From: JAHWKI01 sp035513575
GTDB taxonomy: Bacteria > Gemmatimonadota > Gemmatimonadetes > Longimicrobiales > RSA9
Reading direction: 5' to 3'
Length of the DNA stretch: 64,000 nt
Assembly: GCA_035513575.1 (NCBI GenBank)
Contig: DATKBW010000015.1
Span: 62,001 to 126,000 of the forward strand
The first letter of the stretch is position 1; the number at the start of each line of letters is the position of its first letter. Below, piece after piece: positions 33,604-42,628 of the stretch. The notes under the pieces were generated by a model. The model did no database searches, was not told the DNA's origin, and saw only the letters and a program-made list of their open reading frames with translations. Made by a program: the position numbers and the translations under genes.

Positions 33604-34626
33604 ATGGCGAACGATCTGATCCAGGAGCTGGACGCGCTGGAGGAGGCGGCCGCCCGGGAGGCCGGGGCGGTGGCGGACGGCGCTGCGCTCGAAGCGCTGC
33701 GTGTGCGCCTCCTGGGGCGGAAGGAAGGGCGGCTGACGGCGATCCTGCGGCGGCTCGGCGAGCTGTCGCCCGAGGAGCGGCCGGAGGTCGGGAAGCGGGC
33801 GAACGAGGTGAAGGAGACGGTCTCGTCCCTGCTCGAGCGGCGGGAGTCGGAGCTGGGCGGCGAGAGTGGTGTCGGCCCCGCCCTGGACCTGACGCTGCCC
33901 GGCCGCGCGAGCTGGCGAGGCGGCCGCCACCCGGTGACGCAGATCGTCGACGAGATCTGCGGGATCTTCCGGGATCTCGGCTTCGCGCGGGCGCGGGGAC
34001 CCGAGGCGGAGACGGAGTGGCACAACTTCGTCGCCCTCAACACCCCGCTCGATCATCCGGCGGCGGCGACGAGCGACACCTTCTACCTGGAGCCGGGCGT
34101 GCTGCTCCGGAGCCATACGTCGCCGGTGCAGATCCGCACGCTGCTCGAGCACCGGCCGCCCATCCGCATCGTGGCCCCGGGCGTGGTCTACCGCCGCGAC
34201 CCGTGGGACCCGTCTCACGCCCCCGCCTTCGAGCAGATCGAGGGCCTCGTCGTGGACGAGGGGATCACGATGGTCGATCTCAAGGCGACCCTCGCGGAGT
34301 TCGCGCGTCGCCTGTTCGGTCCGTCCACGAAGACCCGCTTCCGTCCCTCCTACTTCCCGTTCACGGAACCGAGCGCGGAGGTGGACGTCACCTGTCCCTT
34401 CTGCGACTCCGGCTGCAGCACCTGCAAGGGGACGCGGTGGCTGGAGATCATGGGTGCCGGGATGGTGGACCCGGCCGTCTTCGAGGGTGTCGGCCATGAC
34501 TCGGAGCGGTACACCGGCTTCGCTTTCGGAATGGGCCCCGGCCGCATCGCCATGCTGGTCTACGGCGTCCCGGACATCCGCATGTGGTACGAGGGAGACA
34601 CGCGTTTCCTGGAGCAGTTCTCATGA
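33604..34626 (+). CDS. pheS: Phenylalanyl-tRNA synthetase alpha subunit
   Basis: The catalytic subunit of the alpha2-beta2 synthetase, 340 residues. An N-terminal coiled coil (1-90) is followed by the class II core: HPVTQIVDEICGIFRDLGFA (motif 1), LLRSHTSPVQIRTL and GVVYRRDPWDPSHAPAFEQI (motif 2), and GFAFGMGPGRIAMLVYGV (motif 3). CPFCDSGCSTCKGTRW is a four-Cys cluster that could bind zinc. ATG 33604 is used. ATGA overlap with pheT. Confidence 0.96.
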   Translation: MANDLIQELDALEEAAAREAGAVADGAALEALRVRLLGRKEGRLTAILRRLGELSPEERPEVGKRANEVKETVSSLLERRESELGGESGVGPALDLTLPGRASWRGGRHPVTQIVDEICGIFRDLGFARARGPEAETEWHNFVALNTPLDHPAAATSDTFYLEPGVLLRSHTSPVQIRTLLEHRPPIRIVAPGVVYRRDPWDPSHAPAFEQIEGLVVDEGITMVDLKATLAEFARRLFGPSTKTRFRPSYFPFTEPSAEVDVTCPFCDSGCSTCKGTRWLEIMGAGMVDPAVFEGVGHDSERYTGFAFGMGPGRIAMLVYGVPDIRMWYEGDTRFLEQFS

Positions 34627-37067
34627 ACGTGAGCTACCGCTGGCTGCGGGAGATCGCGCCCGGGATCCAGGAGGACCCGGACGCGCTGGCGGACCGGCTC
34701 GGAATGCTCGGCGCGCCGGTCGAGGCGATCCACCGGCCCGGTGCCGGCCTCGGCGATGTCATCATCGCCCGGGTGGTGAAGGCGGAGCGGCACCCGAACG
34801 CCGACCGGCTCTCCCTCTGTCAGGTCGATCCCGGGGACGGGGAGCTGCTCAGCGTCGTCTGTGGCGCCCCCATTATCGTCGAGGGCGCGCTCTACCCGTT
34901 CGCGCCGGCCGGGTCCACGCTTCCCGGAGGCGCGACCATCCGGAAGGCGAAGATCAGGGGGGAGATGTCCAACGGCATGCTGTGCAGCGAGAGCGAGCTG
35001 GGGCTCGGGAAGGATCAGGGGGGGATCATGCGCCTGACCGACTCCCTGCCTCTGGGAGAGCGCCTCGTGGACGCCCTCGGCCTCGATGATGTCACGCTCA
35101 CCCTCGAGGTGACGCCCAACCGGCCGGACCTCCTGTCCCATGCCGGCGTGGCCCGGGAGCTCGCCCCGGACGGTCATCACGGCATCGAGCTGCCACCCTT
35201 CCCCATGAGCGAGGTCGAGCGGACCGACGCCACCATGCCACCCCTCGCGCTCCGGCGCGAGGAGCGGAGCGGGGCGGTGGGGGGCGTGCGGGTCCGGATC
35301 GAGGACCCCATCGGCTGCGGTCGGTACCTGGCGGCGGTCCTCGAGGGGGTTCGCGTCGGCCCCTCCCCGGACTGGCTCGCCGGCCGGCTCCGGACGATCG
35401 GTCAGCGTCCGATCAACAACGTGGTGGACGCGACCAACTACGTCCTCCACGAGCTCGGCCAGCCTCTGCACGCCTTCGATGCCGGGCGCATCGCCGGGCC
35501 GGAGATCGTGGTCCGGCGCGCGGCGCTGGGGGAGCGCATGGTCACCCTGGACGGGACCGAGCGGAAGCTCGACGAGTCCATGCTGGTCATCGCCGACGCC
35601 GGGGCGCCGGTGGCCGTTGCCGGCGTCATGGGCGGCTCGGCCACCGAGGTCACCACCGACACCACGCGGATCCTGCTGGAGTGCGCGTGGTTCGACCCGA
35701 AATCGGTGCGGTCCACCGCGCGGGCGCTGGGTCTTTCCACGGACGCGAGCTATCGCTTCGAGCGGGGCGTGGACCGGGACGGGATGGCCCTGGCGCTCCA
35801 TCGGACGGCGGAGCTCATCCTCTATGTGGCCGGGGGCCGCATGGAGGAGGACGCGCTGGACATCTATCCCGCGCCGGCCGAAGCGCCGGTGGTCAGGGTG
35901 CGGCCCTCCAGGGTGGCCGCCGTGCTGGGCGAGCCGATCCCCGCCGAGGAGGTGGAGCGCATCCTCGCGCACCTGGGTCTGGAGCTGCGGGAGCGGACGG
36001 ATGGCGACCTGGCCTTCGCCATCCCGGGATTCCGCGCCTACGACATTACCCGGGAGGCGGACCTGATCGAGGAAGTGGCCCGCCGTTACGGCTACGACCG
36101 GTTCGCGGACGAGCTGCGGGCCTACCGGCCCAATACCGTTCCGGACGCGCCGCTCAGTCAGCTGGAGGACCGACTCCGCGACCGCCTGGCCGGCCGCGGA
36201 CTGCTGGAAGCGCGCAGCATCCCCATGGCACCGGAAGGCGCGGGCACGGTCCCCCTCGAGCGGCCGCTGTCGGCGGAAGAGGGCGTGCTCCGCTCGACGC
36301 TGGTACACGGGCTGCTGCGGGCCGTGGAGCTGAATCACGCTCGCGGCGTGCGCGACGTCCGGCTGTTCGAGATCGGGACCACGTTCCACGCGACGCCCGC
36401 CGGCGAGCTGCCGCGCGAGGAGACCCGGGTGGCGGCGGTGGTCACGGGGCGCCGCCGGCCGGCGCACTGGTCCGGTGAGGCCGCGGACTGGGATGCGTGG
36501 GACCTGCGTGGCCTGCTCGAGGATCTCGCCCGTGACCTCGGGCTGTCCCCCGGGGCGGTGATCCCCCTGGGGGAGGAGGGGGGGGCCCTCGCCCTGCCCG
36601 GCTTCTACCGCGAGGGCACCATGCTCGGGCTCCGCGCCGGTGATTCCCTCGCAGGCGTGGGCGGGCGCATCGGCGACGGCGCCATGGACGCGCCCGCATG
36701 GGCGGGGCCCGCTCTCGGGCTGGAGGTCACGCTGACCGAAGCGATGGCGCAATCGCGCCGTCCCGTGCTGAAGCCGGTTCCGACGCGCCCGGCCAGCGAC
36801 CGCGACCTGGCGCTGCTCGTTCCGGAGACCCTGCCGGCCGCGGAGGTGGCCGCCACGATCCGGTCCGCCGCGGGACCGCTGCTCGAGGAGCTCGCGATCT
36901 TCGACCTCTACACCGGCCCGGGCGTCCAGGCGGGGGTGCGCAGCATCGGATTCCGGCTGGTGTTCCGTGACCCGGGGCGTACCTTGAAGGACGAGGAGGT
37001 GGATGCCGCGGTGGAGCGGGTCCTGAAACGGCTCGAGGATGCCCACGGTGTCGAACGCAGAGGCTGA
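34623..37067 (+). CDS. pheT: Phenylalanyl-tRNA synthetase beta subunit
   Basis: 814 residues with the standard bacterial architecture: an N-terminal B1 domain and tRNA-binding OB fold (RVVKAERHPNADRLSLCQVD, SNGMLCSESELGLG), B3/B4 editing domain (NNVVDATNYVLHELGQPLHA, GVMGGSATEV), B5 domain, a catalytic-like core (EEVARRYGYDRFADE), and a C-terminal anticodon-binding fold (PTRPASDRDLALLV to FRLVFRDPGRTLKDEEVDAA). The 29-bp overlap with the next gene indicates coupling. Confidence 0.96.
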   Translation: MNVSYRWLREIAPGIQEDPDALADRLGMLGAPVEAIHRPGAGLGDVIIARVVKAERHPNADRLSLCQVDPGDGELLSVVCGAPIIVEGALYPFAPAGSTLPGGATIRKAKIRGEMSNGMLCSESELGLGKDQGGIMRLTDSLPLGERLVDALGLDDVTLTLEVTPNRPDLLSHAGVARELAPDGHHGIELPPFPMSEVERTDATMPPLALRREERSGAVGGVRVRIEDPIGCGRYLAAVLEGVRVGPSPDWLAGRLRTIGQRPINNVVDATNYVLHELGQPLHAFDAGRIAGPEIVVRRAALGERMVTLDGTERKLDESMLVIADAGAPVAVAGVMGGSATEVTTDTTRILLECAWFDPKSVRSTARALGLSTDASYRFERGVDRDGMALALHRTAELILYVAGGRMEEDALDIYPAPAEAPVVRVRPSRVAAVLGEPIPAEEVERILAHLGLELRERTDGDLAFAIPGFRAYDITREADLIEEVARRYGYDRFADELRAYRPNTVPDAPLSQLEDRLRDRLAGRGLLEARSIPMAPEGAGTVPLERPLSAEEGVLRSTLVHGLLRAVELNHARGVRDVRLFEIGTTFHATPAGELPREETRVAAVVTGRRRPAHWSGEAADWDAWDLRGLLEDLARDLGLSPGAVIPLGEEGGALALPGFYREGTMLGLRAGDSLAGVGGRIGDGAMDAPAWAGPALGLEVTLTEAMAQSRRPVLKPVPTRPASDRDLALLVPETLPAAEVAATIRSAAGPLLEELAIFDLYTGPGVQAGVRSIGFRLVFRDPGRTLKDEEVDAAVERVLKRLEDAHGVERRG

Positions 37068-37368
37068 TGGCCGGCCGTCGACGGTCGCCCTCCCGGACGA
37101 GTTCGTCCGGCTGGAACGGTCGGTCCGGCGGCTCCTGGATGACGTCGCCGGCTACCGCGCCCGCGCGGACGTGGCGGAACGCAGGGCGACCGAGCTGGAG
37201 CGCACGCTCGAGGACGTCGGGACCGGCGCCCTCGATCCGCTGAAGCTGCGGGACGGCGTGCGCCGGCTGGAAGAAGAGAACGAGGAGCTGCGGCGCCGCA
37301 TGGCGCAGGCGCAGGACCGGATCCGGCGCCTCGTGGCCCGGTTCGACTTCCTCGGGGAGGAGCCCTGA
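37039..37368 (+). CDS. Small coiled-coil protein upstream of zapA
   Basis: A 109-residue protein dominated by a charged coiled coil with heptads (ERSVRRLLDDVAGYRARADV, then LRDGVRRLEEENEELRRRMA) and ending VARFDFLGEEP. The start lies inside pheT and the stop overlaps the zapA start, so it is translated with both. Size and context resemble ZapB-like or other division-associated coiled coils, but no family can be asserted. Confidence 0.8.
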   Translation: MPTVSNAEADGRPSTVALPDEFVRLERSVRRLLDDVAGYRARADVAERRATELERTLEDVGTGALDPLKLRDGVRRLEEENEELRRRMAQAQDRIRRLVARFDFLGEEP

Positions 37369-37679
37369 TGCCGGATCGCACGGTGACCACGGTGGAGATC
37401 GCGGGGGAGGAGTACACGATCCGCTCCGAGGCCTCCCGTGAGTACACCATCGAATGCGCCCGGCTCGTCAACCAGACGCTGTCCGAGATTCGTTCGCGCG
37501 GGAGCCTCGTGGAGGTCCACAAGGCGGCCATCCTCGCCGCCCTCGCCCTGGCCGATCAGCTCCTCCAGGCCCGCCGGGAGGGAGAGCGCCTGGGCGAGGA
37601 CCTGGCCCGGAAGGCAGCACGCCTCCTCGCCGATATCGAGGAACGGGCGCCCGCGCCCGACCTTGCATCCGCCGACTGA
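37368..37679 (+). CDS. zapA: Cell division protein ZapA
   Basis: A 103-residue FtsZ-ring stabiliser. The N-terminal globular part VTTVEIAGEEYTIRSEASRE is followed by CARLVNQTLSEIRSRGSLVE and the helical AALALADQLLQARREGERL. ATG 37368 shares its A with the stop of the preceding coiled-coil gene. The position near pheT follows a common order. The rny promoter overlaps its end. Confidence 0.88.
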   Translation: MPDRTVTTVEIAGEEYTIRSEASREYTIECARLVNQTLSEIRSRGSLVEVHKAAILAALALADQLLQARREGERLGEDLARKAARLLADIEERAPAPDLASAD

Positions 37680-37692
37680 ACCGCCCTAGTTT
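37663..37692 (+). promoter_or_regulatory. Candidate promoter of rny
   Basis: TTGCAT (37663-37668), an 18-bp spacer and TAGTTT (37687-37692). The -35 lies within the last codons of zapA. It gives a leader of about 75 nt before rny and probably drives the rny-folD-xseAB-ispA-dxs-nadK run. Confidence 0.5.
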
Positions 37693-37771
37693 TCCACATT
37701 CCGGCAGTGTGCCGGGCTTTGCTGTCGCCTACCGGGGCGCGTCCGCGCGCCTTTCGTTTGGAGTCGCCCGT

Positions 37772-39328
37772 ATGGATAACCTCATCGTGGTGGCGCTCGT
37801 CGCCATCGCCGCCGGCCTGCTGCTCGGCTGGCTGGGCGAGCGCGGGCGCCTGCGCCGGGCGAAATCGGGGGCGGAGGCCGAAGCCGCGCGGATCCGGGCC
37901 GCCGCCGAGCAGGACGCGGAGCGGGTGAGGAAGCAGGCCGACCTGGAAGGGCGCGAGGCCGCTTACCGGGCGCGGGAGGACTGGGAGCGCGAGGAGGCTC
38001 GCCGGCGGGAGGAGCTGGACCGCGCGGAAGCCCGGCTGGACGAGCGCCGGAGCAGCCTGGACCGGAAGTACGACGTGCTGGATCAGAAGGAGCAGCTCCT
38101 GGAGGGCCGGGAGCGTTCTGCGGAGGAGCGGGCGGGCGCGCTGGCGGAGCGGGAGTCCGAGGTCCAGCGGCTCACGGGCGAGACCCGGACGCGGCTCGAG
38201 GCGCTCGCGGGGATGTCCGTGGTGGAAGCGAAGAAGCAGCTGGTCTCGACGCTGGAGGACGAGGCGCGGGCGGAGGCGGCGAACCGGCTGCGGGAGATCC
38301 GCGAGGCCGCCCGGCGGGATGGGGAGCGAGAAGCCCGGGAGATCATCGGCCAGGCGATCCAGCGGATGGCGGCGGACCATACGGCGGAGAGCGTCGTCTC
38401 GGTCGTGAGCCTCCCCTCGGACGAGATGAAGGGCCGCATCATCGGCCGCGAGGGCCGCAACATCCGGGCGTTCGAGCAGGCCACCGGGATCGACGTCATC
38501 ATCGATGACACTCCGGAGGCCGTGATCCTTTCCGGCTACGACCCGATCCGCCGCGAGGTCGCCCGGATCTCCCTCGAGAAGCTGGTGGCGGATGGCCGCA
38601 TCCACCCGGGCCGCATCGAGGAAGTGGTGGAGAAGAGCCACAGGGAAGTCGAGGAATCGATGGTCCGTGCGGCCGAGGAGACCCTCTACGAGCTGGGGAT
38701 CCACGGCGTCGCCCCGGAGATCGTGAAGGTGCTGGGACGGCTGAAGTTCCGCACGTCGTACGGGCAGAACCAGCTGATGCATTCCCGCGAGGTCGCGCTC
38801 CTCGCGGGGCACATGGCCACCGAGATGGGGCTGGATGCGCCGCTCGCCCGTCGGATGGGGCTGTTGCACGACGTAGGGAAAGGGCTCACCCATGAGCAGG
38901 AAGGCACGCACGTCGAGCTGGGCTGGAACCTCTGCAAGCGCCATGGTGAGCCCGACCCCGTCCTGAACGCCATCAGGGCCCACCACGACGAGGAGCCACA
39001 CCGGTACGCGGAGACGTTTCTCGTGACGGCGGCCGACGCCATCAGCGGGGCGCGCCCGGGGGCGCGGCGGGAGATGTTCGAGACCTACGTGAAGCGGCTC
39101 GAGAAGCTGGAGGAGATCGCCCAGGGGTTCGAGGGCGTCGAGCGCTGCTTCGCGATCCAGGCGGGCCGGGAGATCCGGGTCATGGTGGACCCGGTGAAGG
39201 CCCGCGACGACGACATGGCACAGCTCAGCGAGAAGATCGCACGCACCCTGGAGGAAGAACTCCAGTACCCGGGCCAGATCAAGGTGGTGGTGATCCGGGA
39301 GACGCGGGCGGTGGACTTCGCGCGCTGA
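37772..39328 (+). CDS. rny: Ribonuclease Y
   Basis: A membrane-anchored endoribonuclease that starts mRNA decay. 518 residues: an N-terminal transmembrane helix (IVVALVAIAAGLLLGWL), a long charged coiled coil (about 25-190), a KH domain (VVSLPSDEMKGRIIGREGRN, IRAFEQATG), then an HD domain with HSREVALLAGHMA, LLHDVGKG and AHHDEEP. All metal ligands are present. ATG 37772 is the start consistent with a short N-terminal anchor. folD follows 25 bp later. Confidence 0.96.
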   Translation: MDNLIVVALVAIAAGLLLGWLGERGRLRRAKSGAEAEAARIRAAAEQDAERVRKQADLEGREAAYRAREDWEREEARRREELDRAEARLDERRSSLDRKYDVLDQKEQLLEGRERSAEERAGALAERESEVQRLTGETRTRLEALAGMSVVEAKKQLVSTLEDEARAEAANRLREIREAARRDGEREAREIIGQAIQRMAADHTAESVVSVVSLPSDEMKGRIIGREGRNIRAFEQATGIDVIIDDTPEAVILSGYDPIRREVARISLEKLVADGRIHPGRIEEVVEKSHREVEESMVRAAEETLYELGIHGVAPEIVKVLGRLKFRTSYGQNQLMHSREVALLAGHMATEMGLDAPLARRMGLLHDVGKGLTHEQEGTHVELGWNLCKRHGEPDPVLNAIRAHHDEEPHRYAETFLVTAADAISGARPGARREMFETYVKRLEKLEEIAQGFEGVERCFAIQAGREIRVMVDPVKARDDDMAQLSEKIARTLEEELQYPGQIKVVVIRETRAVDFAR

Positions 39329-39353
39329 TGCCCGGGAGCTGAAGGATAGAGCG

Positions 39354-40271
39354 ATGGCGAAGATCATCGATGGCCGGGCCCTCGCCCGGGAGATGAGGGC
39401 GGCGATCAAGGAGGAAGCCGAGCGCTTCCTCGACGAGACCGGCGTCCGGCCGGGACTCGCCACCGTGCTGGTGGGGGACGACCCGGCCAGCCACCAGTAC
39501 GTCCTGATGAAGGGCAGGGCCGCGGACACGGCCTCCTTCTTCTCGCGTCAGATCACGCTCGCCGGGGACACGCCCCACGAGGAGCTGCTGGGTCTGGTGC
39601 AGGGGCTGAACGCGGACCCTGAGATCCATGGCATCCTGGTCCAGCTCCCGCTGCCCGCCCGGATCGACGAGGAGGCGATCCTGGACGCGATCGCACCCGA
39701 GAAGGATGTGGACGGGTTCCACCCGGTCAACGTGGGGCGCCTCGCGGTCGGGGATCCCGACGTCCTCGCGCCGTGCACCCCGGCCGGCATCGTCGAGATG
39801 CTGGTGCGCAACGGCCACGACCCCCGTGGCAAGCACGTCGTCGTCGTGGGGCGGTCGAACATCGTGGGCAAGCCCCTCGCCCTCCTCCTCCTGCGCAAGG
39901 GGCGGGGCGGCGATGCGACCGTGACCGTCGCCCACAGCCGCACGTCGGACCTCGGCGCCATTACGCGCGAGGCCGACATCGTCGTCGCCGCCGTGGGGCG
40001 CCCGAACACCATCACGCGGGACATGGTGAAGGACGGGGTCGTGGTCATCGACGTGGGCTCCAACCGGGTGGACGATCCCGACGCCGAGCAGGGCTACAGG
40101 TGGGTAGGCGACGTGGACTTCGAGGGCGTGTCCGAGGTCGCGGCCGCCATCTCGCCGGTCCCGGGCGGCGTGGGCCCCATGACCATCACGATGCTCCTGA
40201 AGAACACCCTCGAGGCGGCGCGGCGGCAGGTGGCGCGGTCGGGCGTGGCGGAGCGCGCGGGGGCGTCGTGA
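39354..40271 (+). CDS. folD: Methylenetetrahydrofolate dehydrogenase/cyclohydrolase
   Basis: Bifunctional one-carbon enzyme of 305 residues converting 5,10-methylene-THF to 10-formyl-THF. It shows SHQYVLMKGRAADT with catalytic Lys (usual YVxxKxK region), GILVQLPLPARIDE, PEKDVDGFHPVNVGRLAVG, VVVVGRSNIVGKPLALLLL and PVPGGVGPMTITMLLKNT. The GTG start of xseA overlaps the stop. Confidence 0.95.
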   Translation: MAKIIDGRALAREMRAAIKEEAERFLDETGVRPGLATVLVGDDPASHQYVLMKGRAADTASFFSRQITLAGDTPHEELLGLVQGLNADPEIHGILVQLPLPARIDEEAILDAIAPEKDVDGFHPVNVGRLAVGDPDVLAPCTPAGIVEMLVRNGHDPRGKHVVVVGRSNIVGKPLALLLLRKGRGGDATVTVAHSRTSDLGAITREADIVVAAVGRPNTITRDMVKDGVVVIDVGSNRVDDPDAEQGYRWVGDVDFEGVSEVAAAISPVPGGVGPMTITMLLKNTLEAARRQVARSGVAERAGAS

Positions 40272-41488
40272 GCGGCACGCTCGACCTGTTCGCCGCCGCC
40301 GAAGCGGAGCGGCAGACGCGCCCCCCGGGCGAAGGCGGCGAGGAACCGGCGAGGACGGCGTACAGCGTGAGCGCGCTGAACCGCCTCGTCCGCGAGTTCC
40401 TGGACGGGTCTCTCCCGCCGCTGTGGGTGGCCGGCGAGATCGCGAACTGGAAGCGGTCGAGCCGGGGCCACTGCTATTTCTCGCTCCGGGACCGGGAGGC
40501 CCAGGTCCGCTGCGTCCTCTTCCAGAGTGATGCGCGGCGGCTCCCCACCGAGCCGGAGGAGGGGATGCGCGTCCGGTGCTTCGGGGCCGTGACGCTCTAC
40601 GAAGCCAGGGGCGAGTTCCAGCTCGTCGTGCGGGAGGTCGAGGCCAGGGACACCGGCGGGCTCTGGCGGCTGGCCTTCGAGCGGCTGCGGGGGAAGCTGG
40701 AGGCGGAGGGGGTCCTCGCCCCGGACCGGAAGCGCCCGCTCCCCGCGAGCCCCGCCCGGGTCGGCATCGTGACCTCGCCCGTCGGTGCGGCGCTCCACGA
40801 TGTGCTGCGCGTGCTCGAGCACCGGGCGCCGTGGACCACCGCCGTGCTCAGCCCCGCCCGCGTGCAGGGGGAGGGCGCGGAGGCGGAGATAGCGGCGGCC
40901 CTCGACCGTCTCGTCCGCCACGGCAACGTGGATGTCATCATCGTGGGCCGCGGGGGCGGGTCCGTGGAGGACCTGTGGGCTTTCAACCGCGAGGAAGTGG
41001 CCCGTGCGATCCTGCGGTGCCCGGTCCCCGTCGTGAGCGCGGTCGGGCACGAGGTCGACGTCACGATCGCCGACCTCGTGGCGGATCATCGCGCCGCCAC
41101 GCCATCGGCCGCCGCGGAGCGGGTCGTGCTGGACGGGGTCGATGTGCGCCGGCGGCTCACGGGTTCCCGGGTGCGCATGGCGGCATCCCTGCGCCGCGCC
41201 CTGGAGACCCGTCGCCGCGATGCGGGGTATATGCGGGACGCGCTGGTGTCCTGCCTGGTGGACCGCCTGGGGCGGGGCGGGACCCGGCTCGGACGGGCGG
41301 CGGACCGCCTCCAGGCGCTCTCCCCGCTGGCAGCGCTGAAGCGCGGTTACGCCGTCGCGCAGGACCCGGAGGGACGGGTGCTCCGCCGCGCCGAATCGTT
41401 CCGGCCCGGGAGCCGTTTCCGGCTCCGTGTCGCCGATGGGAGAGTCGACTGTCTGGTGGAGGGGGTCGAGGCTGATGGGGAAGCCTGA
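40268..41488 (+). CDS. xseA: Exodeoxyribonuclease VII large subunit
   Basis: Catalytic subunit of exonuclease VII, which degrades single-stranded DNA to oligonucleotides. 406 residues: an N-terminal OB fold (LWVAGEIANWKRSSRGHCYF), the catalytic core (VGIVTSPVGAALHDVLRVL, VIIVGRGGGSVEDLWAFN, VVSAVGHEVDVTIADLVAD, RAATPSAAAE), a coiled-coil region and a C-terminal segment (LKRGYAVAQDPEGRVLR). Starts at GTG 40268 overlapping folD. Confidence 0.95.
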   Translation: MSGTLDLFAAAEAERQTRPPGEGGEEPARTAYSVSALNRLVREFLDGSLPPLWVAGEIANWKRSSRGHCYFSLRDREAQVRCVLFQSDARRLPTEPEEGMRVRCFGAVTLYEARGEFQLVVREVEARDTGGLWRLAFERLRGKLEAEGVLAPDRKRPLPASPARVGIVTSPVGAALHDVLRVLEHRAPWTTAVLSPARVQGEGAEAEIAAALDRLVRHGNVDVIIVGRGGGSVEDLWAFNREEVARAILRCPVPVVSAVGHEVDVTIADLVADHRAATPSAAAERVVLDGVDVRRRLTGSRVRMAASLRRALETRRRDAGYMRDALVSCLVDRLGRGGTRLGRAADRLQALSPLAALKRGYAVAQDPEGRVLRRAESFRPGSRFRLRVADGRVDCLVEGVEADGEA

Positions 41489-41720
41489 GGAGTCGGCGGA
41501 GCCCGGGCTCGAGGAGCGGCTGGCGCGCCTGGAGGCCATCGTCGAGCGGCTGGAGCACGAGGATCTCGAGCTCGAGGAGGCCCTCGCGCTCTTCGAGGAA
41601 GGGATCGGCCACGTCCGCGAGGCGAACGCCGCCCTCGAGCGCACGCGCCTTCGCGTGGAGACGCTGGTCGTGGAGCTGGATGGCTCCGTCACGGTGGAGA
41701 CCGGTCCGGACGGCGAGTGA
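41475..41720 (+). CDS. xseB: Exodeoxyribonuclease VII small subunit
   Basis: An 81-residue helical partner of XseA. LEERLARLEAIVERLEHEDL, then ELEEALALFEEGIGHVREAN, is the typical helix pair. It overlaps xseA by 14 bp and ends in a GTGA overlap with the prenyltransferase gene. The xseA-xseB-ispA-dxs order is widely conserved. Confidence 0.93.
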   Translation: MGKPEESAEPGLEERLARLEAIVERLEHEDLELEEALALFEEGIGHVREANAALERTRLRVETLVVELDGSVTVETGPDGE

Positions 41721-42613
41721 GCGGGTTCTCCCTCCCGGAATACCTGGAGGCGGAGCGGTCGGCGGTCGAGAGCGCCCTCGGTGACGTGGTGGGCGGCCTC
41801 GGCACCGGTCCCAGCGCCCGCGCGATCCGGTACGCCGTCGAGGGCGGGGGGAAGCGGCTTCGTCCGATCGTCTGCGTCGCCGCCTACCGGGCGGTCGCCG
41901 GTGAGCCCCCCGCGGCCGTCTTCCGCCTCGCCGCCGCCCTCGAGCTCATCCACACGTACTCTCTCGTGCACGATGACCTGCCGTCCATGGACGACGACCC
42001 CGTTCGGCGCGGGCTGCCGTCCACCCATGTCGTCCACGGCGTCCCCCGCGCCATGCTCGCCGGGGCGGCCATGATCCCGCTCGCGGTGAGGACGGCGGCC
42101 GGAGCGGCAGAGGGTCTCGGGCTGGAGGAGGGAGTGAGGCGCCGGATCGTCGTGGAGCTCTGCGAAGCGGCGGGGGCGGGTGGCATGGTGGGCGGGCAGC
42201 TCCTCGACCTCGAAGCGGAGGGCCGGCCGATCGGCCTGGAGGAGCTGGAGCGGATCCACCGGCTGAAGACCGGCGCGATCCTCGCGGTCGCGCCGGTGCT
42301 GGGCGGACTCGCCGCGGGGGCCGACGAGCGGATCCTGCTGGCGCTGCACGTCTTCGGCCGTTCGCTGGGACTGGCTTTCCAGATCACGGATGATATCCTA
42401 GACGTGACGGGCAGCACCGCTGTCCTGGGGAAGACCGCCGGTCGGGACACGCAGCTGGAGAAGGCGACTTATCCCGCGCTCGCCGGGGTGGAGGAGGCGG
42501 CGCGGCGGGCCCGGCGCGAAGCGGACGTGGCCCGGTCGGCGCTGAAGGCCGTGGGGATCGAGTCGGAGGAGCTGGCTGCGCTGGCGGCGTACGCCGTCGA
42601 GCGCGACCGCTGA
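41717..42613 (+). CDS. ispA: Polyprenyl (farnesyl-type) diphosphate synthase
   Basis: Chain-elongating trans-prenyltransferase, 298 residues. GGGKRLRPIVCVAA binds isopentenyl diphosphate. The first Asp-rich motif is VHDDLPSMDDDPVRRG (the insertion between the Asp pairs fits farnesyl/geranylgeranyl enzymes of bacterial type) and the second is FQITDDILDVTG. GTG 41717 overlaps xseB. dxs follows. Product chain length cannot be fixed by eye. Confidence 0.93.
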   Translation: MSGFSLPEYLEAERSAVESALGDVVGGLGTGPSARAIRYAVEGGGKRLRPIVCVAAYRAVAGEPPAAVFRLAAALELIHTYSLVHDDLPSMDDDPVRRGLPSTHVVHGVPRAMLAGAAMIPLAVRTAAGAAEGLGLEEGVRRRIVVELCEAAGAGGMVGGQLLDLEAEGRPIGLEELERIHRLKTGAILAVAPVLGGLAAGADERILLALHVFGRSLGLAFQITDDILDVTGSTAVLGKTAGRDTQLEKATYPALAGVEEAARRARREADVARSALKAVGIESEELAALAAYAVERDR

Positions 42614-42628
42614 CCAGGGAGGGTGGTA

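Noticed and set aside
34560..37046. An 828-codon minus-strand open frame opposite pheT
   Set aside because: Mirror image of pheT with no family motif; pheT itself is complete and canonical.
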